Below are positions 53,732 to 63,442 of a stretch of 64,000 bases of DNA, in pieces. The stretch comes from Vibrio tapetis subsp. tapetis (lineage in GTDB: Bacteria; Pseudomonadota; Gammaproteobacteria; Enterobacterales; Vibrionaceae). The stretch is from NCBI RefSeq assembly GCF_900233005.1, contig NZ_LT960611.1:868001-932000 (forward strand). The letters are read 5' to 3'. The position numbers and the translations under genes are program-made. The notes under the pieces were generated by a model. That model ran no database searches, was not told the origin of the DNA, and saw nothing but the letters and a program-made list of their open reading frames with translations. How positions within the stretch are numbered: position 1 is the first letter of the stretch; every line of letters begins with the position of its first letter.

Positions 53732-55399
53732 ATGACAACGAAATCAGAAGCCTCATTTACCACAGAAATTTTCGTCCCAATGAAGGCATTCTTACAAATA
53801 TCATTTTCTTTACTTGGCAGCCTGCTATTAACAGCCTGCGGTGAAGATATCGATCATGAAAAAATTCGCAATCAAGGCTTCGTATATTGTGGCCAAGGCC
53901 ACCCGAATACGTTCAACCCGCAACAAGCCGATAGCGGTATTACGGGTAATGCGCTAAGCCGTCAAATTTTCAATACCCTACTGACTCTTGAACCCGAGAC
54001 TCACAAACCTATTTCAAGTTTGGCGACCAGTTGGGACGTTAACGAAGAAGGCACGCAATACACATTTAAGTTACGTAACGATGTTAAGTTTCAAACCACA
54101 TCATGGTTTACCCCGCATCGAGTGATGAACGCTACTGACGTCAAATTCAGTTTCGACCGCATTTTAAACAGTGCGAATCCGTTCCACTATAACAGTCACG
54201 GCCGCTATCCTTTTTTCGAAGCCATTGATTTTCAATCTCTAATCAAAGAAATTGAAGTCTTAGATCCCTATCTCATTCGATTTACGTTAACTCGACCTGA
54301 TAACAGCTTTCTGCCTAATATATCGACTCCTTATGCTGTTATTCACTCTGCCGAATACGCACGACAGTTGCAACTGATCGATGATAAACAAAATTTAGAT
54401 AATCGCCCTATTGGTACTGGTCCGTTTTACTTAGATGAGTATCAAGTAGGTGATTTGATCCGGTTACGTAAACATACCGAATATTGGCAAGGCGAGCCAA
54501 AAATGGAACAAGTTGTCTTTGATATCTCCACCAGAGGCACTGGTACACTAGCCAAGTTATTACGCAACGAATGCGACGTTTTGTCTTCCCCTGTTTCGAG
54601 CCAGTTGCCGATCATTTTGGAAACACCGGAATTGGTTCTTAATGCTAAACCAGCAATGAACGTAGCATTTATTGCTTTGAACACCTCTCACCCTGCGCTC
54701 AATGATCAACGAGTGAGAAAAGCGCTCAACTTGGCTATCAATCGTCAGGTAATCTTAGATTCCGTCTATTATGGTACCGGTTCAATTGCCTATACTCTCT
54801 TGCCACCAACATCTTGGGCGTATCAAAAAGACAGCATTCAAATTCGCTATGATAAAAACTACGCATTGGCCTTGCTACGTGAAGCTGGGCTTACAGACGG
54901 GCTCGAACTCTCTATGTGGGTGCCATTAGAGCCACAAGCGTACAACCCTAGCCCTCGAAAAACAGCCGAACTCATACAATCTAGTTTTGCAGACATAGGC
55001 GTGAAGCTCAATCTGTTCACCGATGATAGATTTGCTCGTTCGGATCTGAGCACACTAGGTAATGTTGATATGGTTTTAACTGGTTGGAACGCTAATACCG
55101 GCGATCCAGATAACTTTTTACGCCCCTTACTTTCTTGCAGTGCAGAACGCGCCGGATTGAACGTTTCTATGTGGTGTAATTCTGACTTTGATTTCTTGCT
55201 CGATCTCTCGCGCGAGACCAATCAACCAAGGTATCGAAGCAATTTATACCGCCAAGCACAGAATCTCTTAAACGAAGAAATGCCTGTGATCCCGCTCGCT
55301 CATGGGGTGCAGTATCAAGCGAATCACAAATCGTTAATTGGATTTAATATGAATCCTTTTAACACCAGCTCATTTCACAATGTAGAAAGGGTGAAGTAA
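53732..55399 (+). CDS. sapA: Peptide ABC transporter substrate-binding protein SapA
   Basis: The periplasmic binding component of the Sap (sensitivity to antimicrobial peptides) transporter, of the DppA/OppA class. A lipobox-like LLLTAC in a hydrophobic segment (MKAFLQISFSLLGSLLLTAC) suggests a lipid anchor. Then FVYCGQGHPNTFNPQQADSG, GTGPFYLDEYQVGDLIRLRKH and TGWNANTGDPDNFLRPLLSC, typical of family 5 binding proteins. I chose ATG 53732 because of GAGAGGT upstream (555 residues); the signal-peptide-like methionine is at 53780, an alternative start. It begins 63 bp after the pspF stop. Confidence 0.87.
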   Translation: MTTKSEASFTTEIFVPMKAFLQISFSLLGSLLLTACGEDIDHEKIRNQGFVYCGQGHPNTFNPQQADSGITGNALSRQIFNTLLTLEPETHKPISSLATSWDVNEEGTQYTFKLRNDVKFQTTSWFTPHRVMNATDVKFSFDRILNSANPFHYNSHGRYPFFEAIDFQSLIKEIEVLDPYLIRFTLTRPDNSFLPNISTPYAVIHSAEYARQLQLIDDKQNLDNRPIGTGPFYLDEYQVGDLIRLRKHTEYWQGEPKMEQVVFDISTRGTGTLAKLLRNECDVLSSPVSSQLPIILETPELVLNAKPAMNVAFIALNTSHPALNDQRVRKALNLAINRQVILDSVYYGTGSIAYTLLPPTSWAYQKDSIQIRYDKNYALALLREAGLTDGLELSMWVPLEPQAYNPSPRKTAELIQSSFADIGVKLNLFTDDRFARSDLSTLGNVDMVLTGWNANTGDPDNFLRPLLSCSAERAGLNVSMWCNSDFDFLLDLSRETNQPRYRSNLYRQAQNLLNEEMPVIPLAHGVQYQANHKSLIGFNMNPFNTSSFHNVERVK

Positions 55400-56361
55400 T
55401 GCTCGTTTACATAATTCGACGACTCAATCTGTTCATCATTACTTTGCTTTTTCTGTCACTCATTGGATACAGCATTCTAAGGCTCGACCCAACATCGCCA
55501 GCAGCGCTAAGCGACTTTGGTCAAGGTTGGTTCTATTACCTAAGCGACATTAGCCAACTTAATTTTGGCTTAAACCAATATGGCGAACCGATTTGGGAAG
55601 ACATCAAAGTTGTGTTCCCAGCGACTCTGGAATTGTGCTTTTTCGCTTTTCTCATCGCATTATTAATTGGCCTCCCACTCGGTACGCTTGCAGGAACAAG
55701 ACAAGGCAAATGGGTTGATACGGTTATCTCCTTTATTTCAATGTCTGGCTATTCCGCGCCTCTTTTCTGGGTAGCCTTAATGTTAATCATGTTCTTTTCA
55801 CTCGATCTTGGCTGGTTTCCCGTAGCGGGACGGTATGATTTACTCTATCAGATCGAACACGTAACAGGTTTTGCAATCATTGACGCGCTTATCTCGACAA
55901 AGCCTCTTAAGGCAGAAGCATTACAAAGTGTGTTAGAGCATTTAATTTTGCCGTGTATCGTTCTCGCACTAGCCCCGACCACGCAAATTATCGTACTGAT
56001 GAGGGCTTCCGTTGCCGAAGTCATGCAACAAAACTACATTCGTGCCGCGAAAATTAATGGACTATCAAAGTATGAGATCATCATTGAGCACGCGATCAGA
56101 AACGCCTTGCCACCTATTATTCCTAAGTTCGGCGTTCAGCTCTCTAGCATGATTACTTTTGCGGTAATAACCGAATCCATTTTTAATTGGCCCGGCATAG
56201 GAAGATGGCTGCTAGATGCGCTGTCCAACCAGGACTATGTCGCCATTCAAGCGGGAGTCATGGTCGTTGCTGTATTTGTTTTGATGGCTAACATTTTGTC
56301 AGATCTGATAGGCGCTATCGCTAACCCGTTGATTAGGAAGGAATGGTATGCTGTCCGATAA
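55399..56361 (+). CDS. sapB: Peptide ABC transporter permease SapB
   Basis: A 320-residue inner-membrane permease of the DppB class: an N-terminal span (LFIITLLFLSLIGYSIL), about five further spans, and the cytoplasmic EAA loop VMQQNYIRAAKINGLSKYEIIIEHAIRNALPPIIP that contacts the ATPase. It starts at the last base of the sapA stop codon and overlaps sapC by 14 bases, so the operon is tightly coupled. It forms the channel with SapC. Confidence 0.92.
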   Translation: MLVYIIRRLNLFIITLLFLSLIGYSILRLDPTSPAALSDFGQGWFYYLSDISQLNFGLNQYGEPIWEDIKVVFPATLELCFFAFLIALLIGLPLGTLAGTRQGKWVDTVISFISMSGYSAPLFWVALMLIMFFSLDLGWFPVAGRYDLLYQIEHVTGFAIIDALISTKPLKAEALQSVLEHLILPCIVLALAPTTQIIVLMRASVAEVMQQNYIRAAKINGLSKYEIIIEHAIRNALPPIIPKFGVQLSSMITFAVITESIFNWPGIGRWLLDALSNQDYVAIQAGVMVVAVFVLMANILSDLIGAIANPLIRKEWYAVR

Positions 56362-57235
56362 TATTTACCAAGAAGAACACATACCGACACAGTTCGAGCG
56401 ATTTTGGCGTAGCTATCGTAATAATACGCTCGCAATGTTTGGGCTTTGGTGTTTGATTCTGCTATTGGTGATTACAATACTGTCACCGTGGTTAACGCCT
56501 CATGACCCGCAGCTGCAAACCAGTTTTCTATTGGTGCCTCCTTCATGGAACGTGAATGGCACCGTTGAGTACTTTTTAGGTACTGATGATCTCGGTAGAG
56601 ATATTTTGTCTCGCCTTATCGAAGGTTCTCGCCTCACTTTAGGCGCTTCGATCATTATCACCATCATTGCGACTCTCGTTGGTGGTTTCATCGGTATTCT
56701 TGCGGGCATGACTCGAGGGTTAATCTCCAGCACGTTAAATCACCTGCTTGATACCGTGATGTCCATTCCGTCGCTTTTGCTCGCTATCATTTTTGTGGCG
56801 TTTTTGGGGTTTGGGGAGTTCAACGTTCTATTGGCGATCTGCCTTGCGTTGGTTCCTCGATTCATTCGTTCAATTTATGTGGCGGTTCACCATGAGATAG
56901 AACAAGACTACATCATTGCAGCAAGGCTTGATGGTGCGAATCGTTTTTACCTACTTTGGAACTCGATCTTTCCCAATATTCTACCCATATTTGCCGCCGA
57001 ATTTACCATGGCACTGACCATTGCCATCTTAGACATTACGGCTCTTGGATTTTTAGGTCTTGGTGCACAAGCTCCAAGCACTGAATGGGGCGCTATTTTG
57101 GGCGATTCTGTTGAACTCATTTATCTCGCTCCTTGGACTGTTACGTTACCCGGCCTCGTTATTATGTTCACAATTGTTGTTATTAACCTTGTTGGTGAAG
57201 GTACTCGACAATCTCTTAACGCAGGGATTGAATAA
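56348..57235 (+). CDS. sapC: Peptide ABC transporter permease SapC
   Basis: A 295-residue permease of the DppC class: TM1 ([28 protein letters not shown]), the [20 protein letters not shown] motif that marks the family, several spans, and an EAA loop ([31 protein letters not shown]). It pairs with SapB. It starts within the end of sapB and ends at the start of sapD with a 1-base overlap. Confidence 0.92.
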   Translation: MLSDNIYQEEHIPTQFERFWRSYRNNTLAMFGLWCLILLLVITILSPWLTPHDPQLQTSFLLVPPSWNVNGTVEYFLGTDDLGRDILSRLIEGSRLTLGASIIITIIATLVGGFIGILAGMTRGLISSTLNHLLDTVMSIPSLLLAIIFVAFLGFGEFNVLLAICLALVPRFIRSIYVAVHHEIEQDYIIAARLDGANRFYLLWNSIFPNILPIFAAEFTMALTIAILDITALGFLGLGAQAPSTEWGAILGDSVELIYLAPWTVTLPGLVIMFTIVVINLVGEGTRQSLNAGIE

Positions 57236-58230
57236 TGCCGCTACTAGATATTAGACACCTGACCATTGAAATCGATACTCCACAAGGTATGGTGAAAGCC
57301 GTAGACCGCATGAGCTTAACACTCAATGAGGGTGAAATTCGTGGTTTAGTTGGAGAGTCAGGCTCAGGTAAAAGCCTTGTCGCTAAGGCAATTGTCGGCA
57401 TTACCAAAGACAATATGCGAGTCACCGCAGACAGGCTTCGCCTTGGCTCTATTGACCTTCTACAGCTAACGCCAAAGGAACGCCGTCGTGTTATCGCGCG
57501 CGATATCGCAATGATTTTCCAAGAGCCTTCCTCGTGTCTCGACCCATCCGAGTGGGTCGGACATCAGTTAGCAGAGTCTATTCCCGCAACGACCTTCAAG
57601 GGGTTCTGGTGGCAACGATGGAAATGGCGTAAAAAGCAAGCTATTGCCCTGCTTCACAAGGTTGGTATCAAAGATCATCGCCGCGTAATGCGCGCTTACC
57701 CGTACGAATTGACCGACGGCGAGTGCCAGAAAATCATGATCGCAATGGCCATCGCGACAAAACCCAAGGTACTGATCGCTGACGAGCCGACCAACGATTT
57801 AGATCCCATAACGCAATCTCAAATTCTACGTCTTCTTAGCCGTATGAATCAGCTTAACAACACGACTATTTTGCTCATTGGCCATGACCTTACGACCATT
57901 ACCCAATGGGCAACTCGTATTACGGTTATGTATTGCGGCCAATCTGTTGAGTCTGGGGCGACAAAGCAGATCTTAGAAAAACCCAAACACCCATATACCG
58001 TCGCACTTCTGCATGCAATGCCCGACTTTAGTGAATGGATTCCACATAAATCAAAATTGGCATCACTGCCAGGCTCTATTCCTCCACTACAACATTTACC
58101 TATAGGATGCCGCTTGGGGCCAAGATGTCCGCACGCTCAAAGGCAATGTGTTGAAACACCCAATACCAGAAAAATAAAAAGTCATAAGTTTAGCTGCCAC
58201 TTCCCGCTAAATATGGAGAAGAAATCATGA
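57235..58230 (+). CDS. sapD: Peptide ABC transporter ATP-binding protein SapD
   Basis: A 331-residue ABC ATPase of the DppD class: Walker [10 protein letters not shown]-loop [11 protein letters not shown], signature LTDGECQK (the usual LSGGQ is altered, as in other SapD proteins), Walker [15 protein letters not shown]-loop IGHD, and a C-terminal [12 protein letters not shown] region that in oligopeptide ATPases binds an iron-sulphur cluster. In E. coli SapD also confers ATP dependence on the Trk potassium system. It overlaps sapF by 4 bases. Confidence 0.92.
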   Translation: MPLLDIRHLTIEIDTPQGMVKAVDRMSLTLNEGEIRGLVGESGSGKSLVAKAIVGITKDNMRVTADRLRLGSIDLLQLTPKERRRVIARDIAMIFQEPSSCLDPSEWVGHQLAESIPATTFKGFWWQRWKWRKKQAIALLHKVGIKDHRRVMRAYPYELTDGECQKIMIAMAIATKPKVLIADEPTNDLDPITQSQILRLLSRMNQLNNTTILLIGHDLTTITQWATRITVMYCGQSVESGATKQILEKPKHPYTVALLHAMPDFSEWIPHKSKLASLPGSIPPLQHLPIGCRLGPRCPHAQRQCVETPNTRKIKSHKFSCHFPLNMEKKS

Positions 58231-59009
58231 GTTCCTTGCTTGAAATTAATAATCTAAGCAAAGACTTTGTCAGCCGCTCAGGTTTGTTTCGTAAAACCGT
58301 TCAGCAAGCGGTAAAGCCGCTGAGCTTTACCCTTGAAGCCGGGCAAACCATTGGGTTTATCGGCCAAAATGGCTCAGGTAAATCGACCTTAGCGAAAATG
58401 TTGGCTGGGGTTGTTGAACCGACCTCCGGTGAGATCCGTGTCAACGGCGATTTACTTGAACACAAAGATTACTCAACACGCTGTAAAGTCATTAGAATGA
58501 TCTTCCAAGATCCAAACACCTCTTTGAATCCGCGCATTCAAATCGGGCGTATTCTAGAAGGGCCACTAAAGCGAAATACGAATATGTCGCCAGAAGCACG
58601 ACGTGCTCGAGTCAAAGCGACGCTTCAGCGAGTCGGCCTATTACCTGAACACGCTTACTTTTATCCACAAATGCTCGCTACCGGGCAGAAGCAACGTGTT
58701 TGTTTAGCAAGAGCCTTAATCCTTCAACCTTCCATTATTGTGGCAGATGAAGCGCTGAACGGCTTAGATATGGCCATGCGATCTCAAATTATTAATTTGT
58801 TCTTGGAACTGCAAGAAGAAATGGGGCTTTCTTTTGTCTATGTGTCTCAACATATTGGGATTATCAAACACATTACGGACAAAATCATTGTGATGCATGA
58901 AGGCTGTGTTGTTGAGGCTGGTGATACCCAAGAAGTCATTAATAATCCAAAACATCAAATCACCAAACGTTTAGTCGAAAGCCATTTTAATAAAGCACCG
59001 ACGCACTAA
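58227..59009 (+). CDS. sapF: Peptide ABC transporter ATP-binding protein SapF
   Basis: A 260-residue ABC ATPase of the DppF class, shorter than DppF as is usual for SapF. Walker [10 protein letters not shown]-loop [10 protein letters not shown], signature LATGQKQR, Walker [13 protein letters not shown], and the switch H in [11 protein letters not shown]. It is the second nucleotide-binding subunit of SapABCDF. The DUF2927 gene follows within 30-70 bp. Confidence 0.92.
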   Translation: MSSLLEINNLSKDFVSRSGLFRKTVQQAVKPLSFTLEAGQTIGFIGQNGSGKSTLAKMLAGVVEPTSGEIRVNGDLLEHKDYSTRCKVIRMIFQDPNTSLNPRIQIGRILEGPLKRNTNMSPEARRARVKATLQRVGLLPEHAYFYPQMLATGQKQRVCLARALILQPSIIVADEALNGLDMAMRSQIINLFLELQEEMGLSFVYVSQHIGIIKHITDKIIVMHEGCVVEAGDTQEVINNPKHQITKRLVESHFNKAPTH

Positions 59010-59079
59010 TGAACAACGATATCAGGACGTATCAAGGATGATAGACAAACCGACTCGTATAACGAAAGTAACAAGCATA

Positions 59080-59862
59080 ATGAAAAAAGCAACATGGGCA
59101 TTGTGCTTGGGGCTTTCGAGTCACTTGGTCAGCGCGATGGAGCCGCGCTGGAAAGATCCCGAAATCGTTGAACAAGTGTTTTATTTGGTTGCTCTCCATA
59201 ACGAATATAGCCAAGAGCAACAAAAAATTAGGAAATGGACTCAACCTATTCATATTTTTCTTGATCACCAAGTACCCGACCAAGAACTTCACACCGACCT
59301 CGCGAGAATGCAGATCGAACACCTTTCAAAGCTAACCAACCATCCAATTGACTTTGTCGAGACGCCTGAGCAAGCAAACGTTATATGGCAATATACTCGT
59401 CAATCAAAGTGGGAAGAGTCAGTTAGAAGCATGATGGGGGAAAAGTCGGTACAGCACGTAAAAAGTGCATTGTGTATGGCAAACTTTGCGACAAATTCAA
59501 GAGATGAACTGGTTCGAGCCAATATTATCATCCCGGTAGATCAAGCCAGAGACCACGGGAAATTGCTCGCTTGCGTCGTCGAAGAAGTAACCCAAATAAT
59601 GGGGCTTCCGAATGATAGCGATCAAGCCTACCCTTCTATTTTCAACGACCACTCACCCGAAGACTTATTGTCACCGCTTGACGGTTTGCTCCTAAAGTTA
59701 CTTTATCACCCAAGTGTAAAAGCAGGAATGACACGAGAAGAAGTCGAGCCTGTTATCCAAGAACTGCTAATGCAGTTTGTGTTTGATGGCACTTTTGATC
59801 AGGTCATCGCCGAAGTAAACCAAGGCGAACTGCATAAAATGATGGGGTATGGATTCCACTAG
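59080..59862 (+). CDS. DUF2927 family exported protein
   Basis: A 260-residue protein from ATG 59080, beginning MKKATWALCLGLSSHLVSAM, a signal peptide. The frame extends to ATG 59038 directly after AAGG. The core CVVEEVTQIMGLPNDSDQAYPSIFNDHS followed by LLYHPSVKAGMT is the DUF2927 pattern. The VEEVTQ motif sits where zinc-peptidase-like folds have HExxH, but lacks the histidines, so a protease activity is not supported. It is probably the last gene of the sap transcript; its link to peptide transport is inferred only from position. Confidence 0.75.
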   Translation: MKKATWALCLGLSSHLVSAMEPRWKDPEIVEQVFYLVALHNEYSQEQQKIRKWTQPIHIFLDHQVPDQELHTDLARMQIEHLSKLTNHPIDFVETPEQANVIWQYTRQSKWEESVRSMMGEKSVQHVKSALCMANFATNSRDELVRANIIIPVDQARDHGKLLACVVEEVTQIMGLPNDSDQAYPSIFNDHSPEDLLSPLDGLLLKLLYHPSVKAGMTREEVEPVIQELLMQFVFDGTFDQVIAEVNQGELHKMMGYGFH

Positions 59863-59891
59863 TTACGGATTGGCTTATTGGCTTAGAATGA

Positions 59892-59920
59892 AAAAAGCGC
59901 TGCTTACGCAACGCTTTTTC
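59892..59920. terminator. Bidirectional terminator between DUF2927 gene and fadE
   Basis: Arms AAAAGCG (59893-59899) and CGCTTTT (59912-59918), extended inside by TGC and GCA, T-rich on both strands. Confidence 0.75.
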
Positions 59921-59940
59921 TATTTTTGACAGTAACTCAG

Positions 59941-62232
59941 TTACGCCACGTTATTAAGCTTTGGCTTTCTGACTTCATTGGTCAGTGTTTGGCTCATGTC
60001 GTGGCTAAAGTGATCAACCTGAATCGCTTTGTAGCGCAATGCATCGGCTTCAAGTATTTGGTCGACTTCTTCTTGGTTAAGAACATTCTGTTCTAGTGCT
60101 TGTGATAGTTTGTCGATAAGCAACGCTTTCTTATCAATTTTGCCTTCCTTAATGGCTGCAAAGATTTTTCCTTCTAAGCCACGAACGCTGTACATTGCCA
60201 AAAATGCTTCTTCGATCAAACCGACAGGATCTTTATCAGCCTTACCGACATAACATAGGCTTGTTAATCGATCACGTTGAGCACCAGGAACCATCAAGCT
60301 TTTCGAAATATTAAGCGCTAGGTTATCAGAAGGCTTTTTGTAGTTATTGCCAAATGGGAACACCAACACTTTAAGTAATGTTCCAGCCGCTTTACTTGGG
60401 AAGTTTGTAAAAGTGTCTTGCAGCGCTTTCGCTGTATGATACAAACAATGTTGCATTGCATAGTGAACGTAGTCTAGGTCACTTTGCTGACGGCCATCAT
60501 CTTCATATTTCTTCAATACCGCTGAGCCTAGGTACAAGTGGCTAAGTGCATCCCCCAAACGAGCTGAGATCATCTCTTTACGTTTCAATTCACCACCAAG
60601 CGTTGCCATCGCAATATCTGAACTCGTTGCCAACGCACGGCTCATCCGAGTTAGATCTTGATAATAGCCTTTAGTTGGGCCGCTCATAAACGAAGAAACC
60701 GATTTAGACCCTGTTAAAGCAGCACCAAAAGCACCGAAGGCATTCTTTGTCGCATAGCCTATGTGCTTAAACAGCAAGCTATCGAACTCTTTAGCACCTT
60801 GCTCTTGATCTGGGTTCGCAGCGGCTTCCATTTCTTTTAGAACATAAGGATGACAACGTGTCGCACCCTGACCAAAAATCATCAAATTACGAGTAAGAAT
60901 ATTCGCACCTTCAACCGTAATCGCCACTGGAATACCCGCATATGCATTCGCTAGGTAGTTCATTGGGCCCGTTTGAATGGCTCGGCCTGCATGAATATCC
61001 ATGGAATCATTGAGTATCGTACGGCCGATTTCGGTCATGTGGTATTTTGCGATTGCGGTTACGATACCCGGCTTTTCTTTCAGATCTAGCGATGTCGTTG
61101 TTAAAGTACGTGCCGCTTCTAGAAGATAAGTCATCCCGCCAATACGGCCCATGCATTCAGCAACACCCTCAAACTTACCAATCGACATACCAAACTGCTT
61201 ACGAACATACGCATAAGCGCCTGTGGTACGTGCCGTTAAGTGCCCAATAGAAGCTCCTAGTGCAGGTAGAGAAATACCACGTCCTGCAGACAGGCACTCT
61301 ACCAACATACGCCAACCTTTACCTGCGAAATCTGGCCCACCAATAATCCAATCAATTGGAATAAAGACATCGTCACCGCGAGTTGGACCATTCATGAACG
61401 CCAGACCTAACGGATCGTGACGGTCTCCTAGATCAACCCCTTCATGATCAGAAGGAACGAGTGCACATGTAATACCAAGGTCTTCTGTATCACCGAGTAA
61501 ACCTTCTGGATCTTTTAACTTGAATGCGAGGCCCAGTACCGTCGCTACTGGTGCTAGCGTAATATAACGCTTATTCCAGCTCAGACGAATACCAAGGACT
61601 TCTTCACCATTGTATTCCCCTTTACATACTGTTCCCATATCAGGGATACCACCCGCGTCAGAACCCGCCTCAGGGCCAGTCAATGCGAAACAGGGAACGT
61701 CTGTGCCATCAGCGAGTCTTGGCAACCAGTAATCTTTTTGCTCTTGAGTACCGTAGTGAGATAATAGCTCCCCAGGACCAAGCGAGTTTGGCACCATTAC
61801 CGACACGGCAGCACTGACACTTTTGGTCGCAATACGAGATACAATGGTAGAGTTCGCTAACGATGAAAACGCGCGTCCACCATACTCTTTAGAAATGATT
61901 AGCGATAAAAAGCGCTCTTTACGTAAGAAGTTCCATACTTCAGGACTCAGATCTCGGTCTTCACGAACGATATGATCGTCATCTAGCATTTCCAGCAGCG
62001 TTTCTAGCTGGTTGTCCATGAAAGCTTGTTCTTCTTCCGTCAACTCTGGTTTTGGGTAGCTGTGCAATTTCTTCCAGTCTGGAGAGCCTGCAAATAATTC
62101 TCCGTCCCACCAAACACTTCCCGCTTCCATTGCTTCTTTTTCGGTATTTGATAGCGGCGGCAAAACTTTTTTAAACATCTTAAACGCCGGATCGCTTAGC
62201 AACTTCCTTCTTAAACCAGTTTGAGAGCTCAT
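59941..62232 (-). CDS. fadE: Acyl-CoA dehydrogenase FadE
   Basis: First oxidation step of fatty-acid beta-oxidation (acyl-CoA to trans-2-enoyl-CoA, FAD-dependent). 763 residues from ATG 62232, which follows AAAAGGAC; upstream ATGs at 62253 and TTG/ATG at 62298 lack a site. Segments: CFALTGPEAGSDAGGIPDMG (substrate/FAD binding), the loop AGKGWRMLVECLSAGRGISLPALG, and VEGANILTRNLMIFGQGATRCHPYVLKEM. The C-terminal half is the long FadE-specific extension (DUF1974-type). It lacks the N-terminal membrane spans of E. coli FadE, as do other Vibrio copies I recall. It is downstream of psrA by 66 bp. Confidence 0.9.
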   Translation of the reverse strand: MSSQTGLRRKLLSDPAFKMFKKVLPPLSNTEKEAMEAGSVWWDGELFAGSPDWKKLHSYPKPELTEEEQAFMDNQLETLLEMLDDDHIVREDRDLSPEVWNFLRKERFLSLIISKEYGGRAFSSLANSTIVSRIATKSVSAAVSVMVPNSLGPGELLSHYGTQEQKDYWLPRLADGTDVPCFALTGPEAGSDAGGIPDMGTVCKGEYNGEEVLGIRLSWNKRYITLAPVATVLGLAFKLKDPEGLLGDTEDLGITCALVPSDHEGVDLGDRHDPLGLAFMNGPTRGDDVFIPIDWIIGGPDFAGKGWRMLVECLSAGRGISLPALGASIGHLTARTTGAYAYVRKQFGMSIGKFEGVAECMGRIGGMTYLLEAARTLTTTSLDLKEKPGIVTAIAKYHMTEIGRTILNDSMDIHAGRAIQTGPMNYLANAYAGIPVAITVEGANILTRNLMIFGQGATRCHPYVLKEMEAAANPDQEQGAKEFDSLLFKHIGYATKNAFGAFGAALTGSKSVSSFMSGPTKGYYQDLTRMSRALATSSDIAMATLGGELKRKEMISARLGDALSHLYLGSAVLKKYEDDGRQQSDLDYVHYAMQHCLYHTAKALQDTFTNFPSKAAGTLLKVLVFPFGNNYKKPSDNLALNISKSLMVPGAQRDRLTSLCYVGKADKDPVGLIEEAFLAMYSVRGLEGKIFAAIKEGKIDKKALLIDKLSQALEQNVLNQEEVDQILEADALRYKAIQVDHFSHDMSQTLTNEVRKPKLNNVA

Positions 62233-62298
62233 AGGTACAGTCCTTTTGTTCATTAATCGCGTTATTGTTATTAGTAAGTTGTAGGGTTTACTTTTCAA

Positions 62299-62925
62299 CT
62301 ATTTGGCCGCAACTCCTGCCGCCAAATAAGGTATGAGTTGATTGATGATGGCTTCAGAGTCCACCTTTTGATCAAAGTCGTTATAAGCTATGTCCGCTAA
62401 GGCTCGGCTTGATGCCGTCGTAAATACGCACGTGCCTAAAGTGAAGTGCAACCGCCAAAATAAAGTTTGCGGTGTGAGTTCAGGGTTTGCTTTGCTGACG
62501 GACTCAGTAAATAGCGTTAATACATCTGAGTAGCGAGTTGTGATAAACCAGCGTAAGTGCCCTTGTACGTCTGTGTAACCTCTTCCGAGCAGCGACATGA
62601 ATCGACTTGCGCCTTCAGGTCTTACGCCGTTTAAATCAAGTAGCGGTTGTTTTAACGTTGTGAACACTTGCTCCATGCAATACGTGTCTTTTTCATTGAG
62701 TCGATTCAATTCATCTAACAATGCAGGCATAAACGCTTCTAGATAACGATCAATCACCGCACGTATCAAAGTCTTCTTATCACCAAAATGGTAATTAACC
62801 GACGCAAGGTTAACATTCGCTTTGCTTGTTATTGCTCGTAGTGAAGTATCGTTGAAGCCATGCTCAGCAAATAAACCTTCCGCAACATCGAGAATCTTGT
62901 CTTTCGTTCTCATTCGACTTGTCAT
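62299..62925 (-). CDS. psrA: TetR family regulator PsrA
   Basis: A 208-residue TetR protein from ATG 62925. The HTH is RTKDKILDVAEGLFAEHGFNDTSLRAITSKANVNLASVNYHFGDKKTLIRAVIDRY, and the C-terminal domain has RGYTDVQGHLRWFITTRY and RLHFTLGTCVFTTAS. In Vibrio and Pseudomonas PsrA senses long-chain acyl groups and controls beta-oxidation genes; position directly before fadE supports this. The frame extends 21 residues upstream without similarity. I could not assign a PsrA box with confidence. Confidence 0.82.
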   Translation of the reverse strand: MTSRMRTKDKILDVAEGLFAEHGFNDTSLRAITSKANVNLASVNYHFGDKKTLIRAVIDRYLEAFMPALLDELNRLNEKDTYCMEQVFTTLKQPLLDLNGVRPEGASRFMSLLGRGYTDVQGHLRWFITTRYSDVLTLFTESVSKANPELTPQTLFWRLHFTLGTCVFTTASSRALADIAYNDFDQKVDSEAIINQLIPYLAAGVAAK

Positions 62926-63099
62926 TTGAATCATCCGTATTAAACAACTGTTTGAAATATACATCGACAACATATTATTAACAAGCAACTAACATCACAG
63001 TTTTTAACTTACGCTTGTATGCTCATTAAATTCAAAAGAAAAAATCTGAAATAAATTTGAAATTAATTGAACTGTATCGAATAGCCCGTGTCATAAAGT

Positions 63100-63232
63100 A
63101 TGTAACAAGCAGAGAATTTAGAGTCTCACGGCCGTCAGACTGTATTCGTACTGGTTTGTTACACCACTGCTAATTCATATTTAACTCCTATATTTGTATC
63201 CGCCCAAACCTGATTAGTTTGGGCTTTTTTTT
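63100..63232 (+). ncRNA. Candidate small RNA
   Basis: A plus-strand intrinsic terminator (63202-63232) has no gene upstream on that strand. The preceding 100 bases have a CTCCT stretch (63186-63190) that could pair with Shine-Dalgarno sequences, as in many trans-acting small RNAs. The 5' end is unknown and I found no strong promoter (a TTGAAC at 63067 with CATAAA at 63092 is weak). The start coordinate is a guess. Confidence 0.35.
63202..63232 (+). terminator. Orphan plus-strand intrinsic terminator
   Basis: Arms GCCCAAAC (63202-63209) and GTTTGGGC (63217-63224) followed by eight T residues. The minus-strand side has no T run, so it is directional. Confidence 0.85.
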
Positions 63233-63289
63233 GTCCAAATTTTGGTTAGGCGCCGTTTCGTAATCGAGTGATTTTGTTTAATAACTACA

Positions 63290-63352
63290 GAAGGCGGAAG
63301 GCGGAAGGCGGAAGGCGGAAGGCGGAAGGCGGAAGGCGGAAGGCGGAAGGCG
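63290..63352. repeat. Nine perfect tandem copies of GAAGGCG
   Basis: Exactly 63 bp of an uninterrupted heptamer, GC-rich within an AT-rich gap, lying between the orphan terminator and the nhaA terminator. Not in any gene. A variable-number tandem repeat is likely. Confidence 0.95.
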
Positions 63353-63393
63353 AAAATACAGAACACACTATGGTTGGCAAGAGCGTTGGGCAT

Positions 63394-63421
63394 AAAAAAA
63401 CCCGCCTAACTTAGGCGGGTT
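63394..63421 (-). terminator. Intrinsic terminator behind nhaA
   Basis: Arms CCCGCCTAA (63401-63409) and TTAGGCGGG (63411-63419), followed on the minus strand by seven T residues. Confidence 0.85.
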
Positions 63422-63442
63422 CATGATTTCTAAAACGAGAGA

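Larger units (their letters stand above)
62989..63442. other. Intergenic region psrA / nhaA with sRNA candidate and 7-bp repeat
   Basis: About 450 bp without a protein gene. It contains a plus-strand terminator not explained by any gene (63202-63232), nine GAAGGCG heptamers (63290-63352), and the nhaA terminator (63394-63421). The three are given separately. Confidence 0.6.

Noticed and set aside
63290..63352. GAAGGCG array considered as a CRISPR array
   Set aside because: Units are contiguous 7-mers with no spacers and no cas genes nearby.
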